Shown: piece after piece, positions 6,344 to 10,649 of the stretch | Layout of the letters: each line of letters starts with the position of its first letter | How positions within the stretch are numbered: the stretch's first letter is position 1 | Assembly: GCF_903642095.1 (NCBI RefSeq) | Contig: NZ_CAHJWD020000518.1 | Coordinates: 1-10,649, forward strand | Origin: Bathymodiolus brooksi thiotrophic gill symbiont | GTDB lineage: Bacteria; Pseudomonadota; Gammaproteobacteria; PS1; Pseudothioglobaceae | Reading direction: 5' to 3' | Length of the DNA: 10,649 bases | The notes under the pieces: model-generated | What the model was told of the DNA's origin: nothing | What the model saw: only the letters and a program-made list of their open reading frames with translations | Database searches by the model: none | Translations under genes and position numbers: made by a program

Positions 6344-8338
6344 ATGCAAAAATTCTTATCTCATTTTTCCAAGCTGACTCGTCTTAATTTATTTATCGCC
6401 TTATTTCTACTTAGTTTTTTTTCTATTTATCGGTTGATATTTTTTTGGACATTCAGCAATAACACACAACACAATGATATTCTTTATGCCTTTTATTTGG
6501 GTCTTAAATTTGATTGGCGTTTAGCAATTTTGATGGTTTTGCCAATTTTATTGACAGGTTGGCTTTCCTTTCTTCATCCTTTGAAAAACGCAATAGCCAG
6601 TCTATTTTGGCGTCTTTATTTAACCCTTGCGTTTACTGTGGTTAGCAGTGTTTATTTTTTTGATTTTGGACATTATAGTTATTTAAAAATTCACCTTAAT
6701 AAAACTATTTTTCGATTTTTAGACAACCCTGAAATCTCAACAACGATGGTATGGCAAAGCTATCCCATTATTTGGATTGGGTTATTTTTTCTCATTTTAA
6801 TCTGGACTTTTTATAAAATTATTGGCAAAATTTTCATAAAAATTCAACAACAAGAGGAATATAAAAAACACTTATTGCCTAAAATAGCTATCAATTTTCT
6901 GGTGGTTATTTTGGTATTTGGCTCGTTATTGGCAAAGTTTTCTTATTATCCGTTGCGTTGGAGTGATGCGTATTTTAATGGCAATACTTGGGTGGCAGAT
7001 GTGGCACAAAATCCTGTTTTGTATGCGTTTGACACTCTGCGTTATGGTGATACTAATTTTGACAAAGATCTTACTGAACGCCATTATCCGCGTATTAAGG
7101 AATTTCTCAAACTGGGCGATAATAAAACCCTGAATTACACCAGAGAACTTGTTGTTACGCCAAAAATAAAGGGTAATCCCAATGTGATTATGGTGTTCTT
7201 AGAATCTTTTGCAGGTTATAAGACAGGGGTTTTTGGCAATCCTCTAAATCCCAGTCCTCATTTTGATAAATTAACCAAACAAAGTTTATTTTTCGACAGG
7301 TCTTATGTGGCTCATACAGGTACTGCCCGTTCTGTTTTTGCCAATATTAGTGGTTTAATTGACACTCAAACATTCAAAACTGCTACTCGAAATCCTTTGA
7401 TTGTCAATCAAAATACTTTGGTTAACGCCTTTACCGATTATCAAAAATTATACTTTTTAGGTGGTAGTGCCAATTGGGGCAATATTCGTGGTTTATTAAG
7501 TAAAAATATTCCAGATTTGTCAATTTATGAAGAGGGCAGTTACAGTTCGGAACGACAAGATGTTTGGGGGATATCGGATGCAGATTTATTTTTAGAGGCT
7601 TCTAAGGTTTTAAAACAAACGAAATCACCTTTTTTTGCCATCATTCAAACCTCTGGTAACCATCGACCCTATACTATTCCTGAAAAAAACTACGGTTTTA
7701 AATTATTAAATATTGCTGAAGAAGAGGTTAAGAAATATGGCTTTGAGTCACTTGAAGAGCTTAACTCATTTAGATTTATGGATCACAGCATCGGTTTATT
7801 TATTCAACAAGCAAAGAAAGAGGGTTATTACGACAACAGTGTTTTTGTATTTTTTGCCGATCATGGCATTAGTTACGACAATGGCGAACATAGTAGCAAA
7901 ATAGCCAGTGAGTTAAATTTAGGCTCTTATCATATTCCTTTTATTATTCACGCACCAAAAATGATTCCAGCAGAGGTTAATTCTACCGTGATGAGCCATA
8001 TTGATACTTTGGCAATTATTGCTGGATTAATGAATAAACCCTTTAAAAATAGTGCCTTAGGGCGAAATATGTTGGCAAAAAAATACCAAGACCAGCAATA
8101 TGCACTGTTTATTGAACACGGTGTGAAACCGATATTGGGCTTAATCGGTCAGAATTTTTTACTTAGAGTTCGTGATGATGGCACTAATGCTAGATTGTTT
8201 GATTTAAGAAACTCTAGTCAAGCGCTTGATGTGGCTAAAAAATACCCTGAGAAATTGATTGAAATGAAGCAATTGGCTCAAGCACTTTATCACACTTCAA
8301 AATACTTAATTTATCATAATCCTAACACGCTAGAATAA
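6344..8338 (+). CDS. LTA-synthase-family membrane sulfatase-fold phosphotransferase
   Basis: 664 residues. Five hydrophobic helices (about 15-36, 57-77, 88-108, 139-161, 180-198) anchor a large C-terminal domain of the sulfatase/alkaline phosphatase fold facing the periplasm. This is the layout of LtaS, OpgB and related phosphoglycerol or phosphoethanolamine transferases. Metal and catalytic positions are visible: Glu287 in FLESFAG, a Thr nucleophile in AHTGTARS (Thr327, or Thr325), His440 in SGNHRPY, and Asp506-His507 in FFADHG. No formylglycine-type Cys/Ser sulfatase signature is present, so it should transfer a phospho-group rather than cleave sulfate esters. It follows gmhA by 6 bp without a clear ribosome binding site, so it is very likely in the heptose operon. 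The context suggests decoration of the LPS core or another periplasmic glycan. Donor and acceptor cannot be read from the sequence. Confidence 0.82.
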   Translation: MQKFLSHFSKLTRLNLFIALFLLSFFSIYRLIFFWTFSNNTQHNDILYAFYLGLKFDWRLAILMVLPILLTGWLSFLHPLKNAIASLFWRLYLTLAFTVVSSVYFFDFGHYSYLKIHLNKTIFRFLDNPEISTTMVWQSYPIIWIGLFFLILIWTFYKIIGKIFIKIQQQEEYKKHLLPKIAINFLVVILVFGSLLAKFSYYPLRWSDAYFNGNTWVADVAQNPVLYAFDTLRYGDTNFDKDLTERHYPRIKEFLKLGDNKTLNYTRELVVTPKIKGNPNVIMVFLESFAGYKTGVFGNPLNPSPHFDKLTKQSLFFDRSYVAHTGTARSVFANISGLIDTQTFKTATRNPLIVNQNTLVNAFTDYQKLYFLGGSANWGNIRGLLSKNIPDLSIYEEGSYSSERQDVWGISDADLFLEASKVLKQTKSPFFAIIQTSGNHRPYTIPEKNYGFKLLNIAEEEVKKYGFESLEELNSFRFMDHSIGLFIQQAKKEGYYDNSVFVFFADHGISYDNGEHSSKIASELNLGSYHIPFIIHAPKMIPAEVNSTVMSHIDTLAIIAGLMNKPFKNSALGRNMLAKKYQDQQYALFIEHGVKPILGLIGQNFLLRVRDDGTNARLFDLRNSSQALDVAKKYPEKLIEMKQLAQALYHTSKYLIYHNPNTLE

Positions 8339-8358
8339 TGCTTTTTTTTAAAAAAGCA
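8339..8358. terminator. AT-rich hairpin at the end of the heptose operon
   Basis: TGCTTTTTT (8339-8347) and AAAAAAGCA (8350-8358) form a perfect 9-bp stem starting just past the transferase stop codon. No clean T run follows on the plus strand, though T9 lies 17 bp further on. On the minus strand it could also serve the converging phosphatase gene. The rest of the 204-bp convergent gap has a distant 7-bp inverted repeat (TACCAAC 8426-8432, GTTGGTA 8484-8490) and nothing coding. Confidence 0.4.
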
Positions 8359-8542
8359 CTCATATTCACGGCATTTTTTTTTGATAAAAAATATAAGTTT
8401 TGTTAACAAGTAAAGTTAGATTTTTTACCAACAAAGCTACCGAAAATTTTAGCTCTTATTTAATATGATTATTTTTTGAAAATGTTGGTAGTGGCACTTA
8501 GGGCAACTAGGCATAAGTTGTAATAGGGCGGGAGTGGCGTTA

Positions 8543-9868
8543 TTATTTACATTTTTTTAACTGCCTTGGTGTCTTTTGGAGGGCATTGTGGTTACTCTTA
8601 TCAATGCTAAAATTATCGAGAACCATTCCCTTGTCATCCAAAAAATAACCTTGTAATACATTGTTGTGCGTTTTGATGATTAATGATCCGCCTGAATTTT
8701 TAGCAATAGGTAGTGCAGGATGATCAAGGTCGGAAATATCGACTTTAGAGGAGCTACCAACGACGGCATAAAGCGTTCCATCATATGGGTATTTGTTGCT
8801 GTTTTTCTGATAGATACCATCATCATCCAACACCATCTCTTGCTTAAAAGTTGTGCTGTCACCATAATGGCAATGTAATAAATGTGAGCGTTCATAAGAG
8901 TGACTATGTCCGCTTAAAACCATATCTACACTATGTTTTTCTAAAATTGGCAATACATTCTCACGCATATAATGCATTTTTCCCCAACTGTCTTTTAGGT
9001 TATCTGAATCATGACTCCCTTTGGTGTATGGTGGGCTGTGAAATAATACCACAGTCCACTTGGATTGATTTTGAGACAAGTCTTTTTTCAACCAATCAAT
9101 CATGGCATCAGTGTGAAAAAAAGCACTGATTTCAGAGTTTAGAAAGACAAAATGCACATCAGCATAATTAAAAGAAAAATATTCTTCAGTGGTTGAGGCT
9201 ACACCGCCTAATTGTGCCTGAGTTGGAAAATCAAAAATATCAAAGAATGCCCAACGCCTTGCATCATGGTTGCCATAGGCGGGCCATAAATTGACACTAG
9301 AGAGTTCCTCTTTGTGAACATTAAAAATTGCCTCTTGATATTGTTGATTTTTACCAGAAGTGTAGGCGTTATCACCCGTGGTTAAAATTAAGTCAAAATT
9401 TTGACGACGATGATTGTTTTCCAGCCAACGGTAGGCAGATTTTTTAACATTTAAGAGTAAATTACTGGCATTACCAGGGTCGCCTAACACCCAAAATAAA
9501 GATGCATCGTTAGAGTTTTTATTTGGTGCTGTTTTAAAGGTATAGATTTTTTCTGCAATTTGATAAAAATATTGGGTATTTTCTGATAAGTTATTTAGCG
9601 TTATAGTATGCTCAAAACTTGCCTTTTCCGATATTTTTGTTAGATTTAAACTGGCTCTGTTAGTGCCATATTTCAGGATTACTTTTTCTTTTTTCAGCCC
9701 CTGCCATTTAATAGTCACTTGGTTTTTTCCCAACATTTGTAAGTAAGGTGAGCGACTGTCTTCGTATTGACTGTCGTTATATTTTTCCACCATTCTAGCA
9801 ACGAATAATAGCAAAATAATGACAATAAAATAGCGAAACCCTGTAGATTTAAAGAAGTTAATTTTCAT
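8543..9868 (-). CDS. Membrane-anchored purple-acid-phosphatase-like metallophosphoesterase
   Basis: 441 residues. One N-terminal hydrophobic segment (about 12-25) without an evident cleavage site suggests an anchored periplasmic protein. A fibronectin-III-like domain (about 40-113; ENTQYFYQI...YTFKTAP) precedes the catalytic domain, the arrangement of purple acid phosphatases. The full metal-ligand series is present: GDPG (Asp130), GDNAY (Asp166, Tyr169), GNHD (Asn200, His201), FHSPPY (His277) and SGHSHSYER (His321, His323). It should hydrolyse phosphate esters outside the cytoplasm; the substrate is unknown. It converges on the heptose operon and lies 172 bp downstream of the heptosyltransferase gene on the same strand. 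No clear Shine-Dalgarno precedes ATG 9868. The upstream gap carries tandem repeats that may control it. Because it is exported it is a poor candidate to replace GmhB. Confidence 0.85.
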   Translation of the reverse strand: MKINFFKSTGFRYFIVIILLLFVARMVEKYNDSQYEDSRSPYLQMLGKNQVTIKWQGLKKEKVILKYGTNRASLNLTKISEKASFEHTITLNNLSENTQYFYQIAEKIYTFKTAPNKNSNDASLFWVLGDPGNASNLLLNVKKSAYRWLENNHRRQNFDLILTTGDNAYTSGKNQQYQEAIFNVHKEELSSVNLWPAYGNHDARRWAFFDIFDFPTQAQLGGVASTTEEYFSFNYADVHFVFLNSEISAFFHTDAMIDWLKKDLSQNQSKWTVVLFHSPPYTKGSHDSDNLKDSWGKMHYMRENVLPILEKHSVDMVLSGHSHSYERSHLLHCHYGDSTTFKQEMVLDDDGIYQKNSNKYPYDGTLYAVVGSSSKVDISDLDHPALPIAKNSGGSLIIKTHNNVLQGYFLDDKGMVLDNFSIDKSNHNALQKTPRQLKKCK

Positions 9869-9897
9869 ATCAATTTATTAAATAAAGTAGTTGTCCT

Positions 9898-9915
9898 TGC
9901 AGAAATGCTGCAGAA
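9898..9915 (-). promoter_or_regulatory. 7-bp direct repeats spaced 11 bp, upstream of the phosphatase gene
   Basis: On the minus strand TTCTGCA occurs twice (9915-9909 and 9904-9898) with a 4-bp gap, 30-47 bp before the phosphatase ATG. The 7+4+7 geometry is that of PhoB/OmpR-type response-regulator sites, but the sequence matches the Pho-box consensus (CTGTCAT) only partly. An AT-rich TTTATTTAAT stretch lies about 11 bp downstream and could be a -10. The role is inferred from geometry alone. Confidence 0.3.
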
Positions 9916-9942
9916 TAGAAGGTTTTGATGATTTAGTTTTTT

Positions 9943-10020
9943 AAAATCTATCTTATAATCCCAAAGTTTATTTTACAACTTTTAAAGTCTATTTTACAAT
10001 TCTTTAAGTTTATTTAACCC
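9943..10020. repeat. Tandem 21-bp repeat array, about 3.7 copies
   Basis: Four imperfect copies lie head to tail at 9943-9962, 9963-9983, 9984-10004 and 10005-10020 (partial). The core on the plus strand is AAAGTYTATTTTACAA. The two central copies agree at 18 of 21 positions; the outer ones have diverged. The period is two helical turns. The array fills much of the gap between the heptosyltransferase stop and the phosphatase start. Confidence 0.7.
9950..9978 (-). promoter_or_regulatory. Possible promoter of the phosphatase gene inside the repeat array
   Basis: On the minus strand TTGTAA (9978-9973) as -35, a 17-bp spacer and TAAGAT (9955-9950) as -10 give a plausible sigma70 promoter about 80 bp before the ATG. 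A second TTGTAA sits exactly 21 bp upstream (9999-9994) in the next repeat copy. In AT-rich DNA such matches are common, so confidence is low. Confidence 0.35.
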
Positions 10021-10040
10021 ACTCTCAATAGCCTAATTTA

Positions 10041-10649
10041 TTACAACACAATTGCTTTAAGCACTTGTTTGGCTTTAATTTTTTTCATACAATTATGATG
10101 CCCCAAAGGGCAAGTGCGTTTCATACAGGGCTGGCATTCAAGATTTTTCTTTATAATTACGCTTTTTTTATTCATCCATTGTGATGTTTCACTGTCCTTA
10201 GTAGGGCCAAATATAGCCACGGTAGGGATTTGAAAAGCGGCCGCTACATGCATAGGTCCACTATCGCCTGTAATCAACAAATCTAGGTTTGAAATTTTAT
10301 CAATCAATTCTGCGATGATTGTTTGCCCTGCTAGATTGGTATAATTTGTTATGTTGTTATTAGCCAAACCTTGCTCAATATCGCCAGCAATATCAACCTC
10401 GCCAGCCCCTCCGAAAATAATAATATCGTATTCGTCAGATAATTCAGTTGCCACTTTCACAAATTCCTGTGGATACCAGCGTTTTGCACTTCCATACGAA
10501 GCACCAGGGTTTATGCCTAGGATTTTTTTATTAGATTTAGCAGGTTTGGAGGGCTTAGAATCTGTATGGATAATTAACTTCAAAGCAATATTATTTGTAT
10601 TAAAAATAACATTGATAAAACTGTTGTATCGTTTGACTTGATGAGTTGG
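10041..10649 (-). CDS. waaF: ADP-heptose:LPS heptosyltransferase II (C-terminal part; 5' end beyond the window)
   Basis: The minus-strand frame is open from the right edge to TAA at 10043-10041, giving 202 residues of a GT9-family protein that is normally about 340-350 long. A TTG codon at 10583 could be taken as a start, but the frame continues upstream without a stop and the missing part is the N-terminal Rossmann half, so the gene is cut by the window and is not short. Visible motifs are INPGASYGSAKRW (donor-site region), TNLAGQT, the family signature TGDSGPMHVAAA, FGPT and a Cys-rich tail with CQPC...CPLGHHNCM, which is common in heptosyltransferase II. It adds the second heptose to the LPS inner core, using the ADP-heptose that hldD, hldE and gmhA make. 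Other GT9 members (WaaC, WaaQ) are less likely because of the Cys-rich tail. No terminator is seen after it. Confidence 0.88.
   Translation of the reverse strand, partial: PTHQVKRYNSFINVIFNTNNIALKLIIHTDSKPSKPAKSNKKILGINPGASYGSAKRWYPQEFVKVATELSDEYDIIIFGGAGEVDIAGDIEQGLANNNITNYTNLAGQTIIAELIDKISNLDLLITGDSGPMHVAAAFQIPTVAIFGPTKDSETSQWMNKKSVIIKKNLECQPCMKRTCPLGHHNCMKKIKAKQVLKAIVL

Noticed and set aside
6415..6422. T8 run near the start of the transferase gene as a second phase-variable tract
   Set aside because: T runs of this length are expected in AT-rich DNA that encodes Phe/Leu-rich membrane helices. It does not stand out as the G9 tract does.
6918..7133. 71-residue plus-strand frame within the membrane transferase
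   Set aside because: It lies wholly inside a well-supported gene in another frame, with no ribosome binding site or recognisable motif.
8426..8490. Inverted repeat TACCAAC / GTTGGTA with a 51-bp interior, considered as a small mobile element
   Set aside because: The termini are only 7 bp, no target duplication is visible, and no second copy exists in the window.
8851..9129. 92-residue plus-strand frame opposite the phosphatase gene
   Set aside because: It is antisense to a gene whose full metal-ligand motif series is intact, and its translation has no recognisable features.
10041..10583. Short 180-residue heptosyltransferase starting at TTG 10583
   Set aside because: The frame stays open upstream to the window edge and the missing half is the N-terminal domain of the family. 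The gene is cut by the window, not naturally short.

Overview
The window is AT-rich DNA from a Gram-negative bacterium. The evidence is a set of lipopolysaccharide inner-core genes (ADP-heptose synthesis plus an ADP-heptose:LPS heptosyltransferase) and a lipoprotein signal peptide of outer-membrane type. The base composition and protein style fit an AT-rich gammaproteobacterium, for example the SUP05/Thioglobus sulfur-oxidiser and mussel-symbiont group. That placement is an inference and rests on no marker gene.

Layout. Bases 1-678 hold no intact protein gene. They contain a compact minus-strand small-RNA candidate (about 154-219) with its own sigma70 promoter and intrinsic terminator, a hairpin at 270-286, and the broken 5' end of an IS3-family orfA (296-415, minus). 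The leader of the first gene follows. Bases 679-3171 (+) encode a large lipoprotein M4 (thermolysin-like) metallopeptidase. It has two 90-residue Ig-like repeats, and its coding sequence contains an uninterrupted run of nine G.

Bases 3337-8338 (+) form a tight four-gene block: hldD, hldE (ATGA overlap), gmhA (2 bp gap) and a membrane LTA-synthase-type sulfatase-fold transferase (6 bp gap). The first three make ADP-L-glycero-D-manno-heptose from sedoheptulose 7-phosphate. The GmhB phosphatase of that pathway is not in the window. The fourth gene probably puts a phospho-substituent on an envelope glycan or lipid; its target is unknown.

On the minus strand, converging on this block, lie a purple-acid-phosphatase-like membrane-anchored metallophosphoesterase (8543-9868) and the C-terminal 202 codons of heptosyltransferase II, WaaF-like (10041-10649, running off the right edge). 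The gap between them holds about four tandem copies of a 21-bp repeat and, closer to the phosphatase start, a pair of 7-bp repeats spaced 11 bp apart.

Taken together, the right two-thirds is an LPS inner-core/envelope locus: heptose donor synthesis, heptose transfer and probable phospho-decoration. The left third is an accessory region with a surface protease, insertion-sequence debris and a small-RNA candidate. The observations most worth following are the small RNA, the G9 tract (a possible phase-variable switch) and the 21-bp repeat array. I did not find a clearly new multi-gene system.
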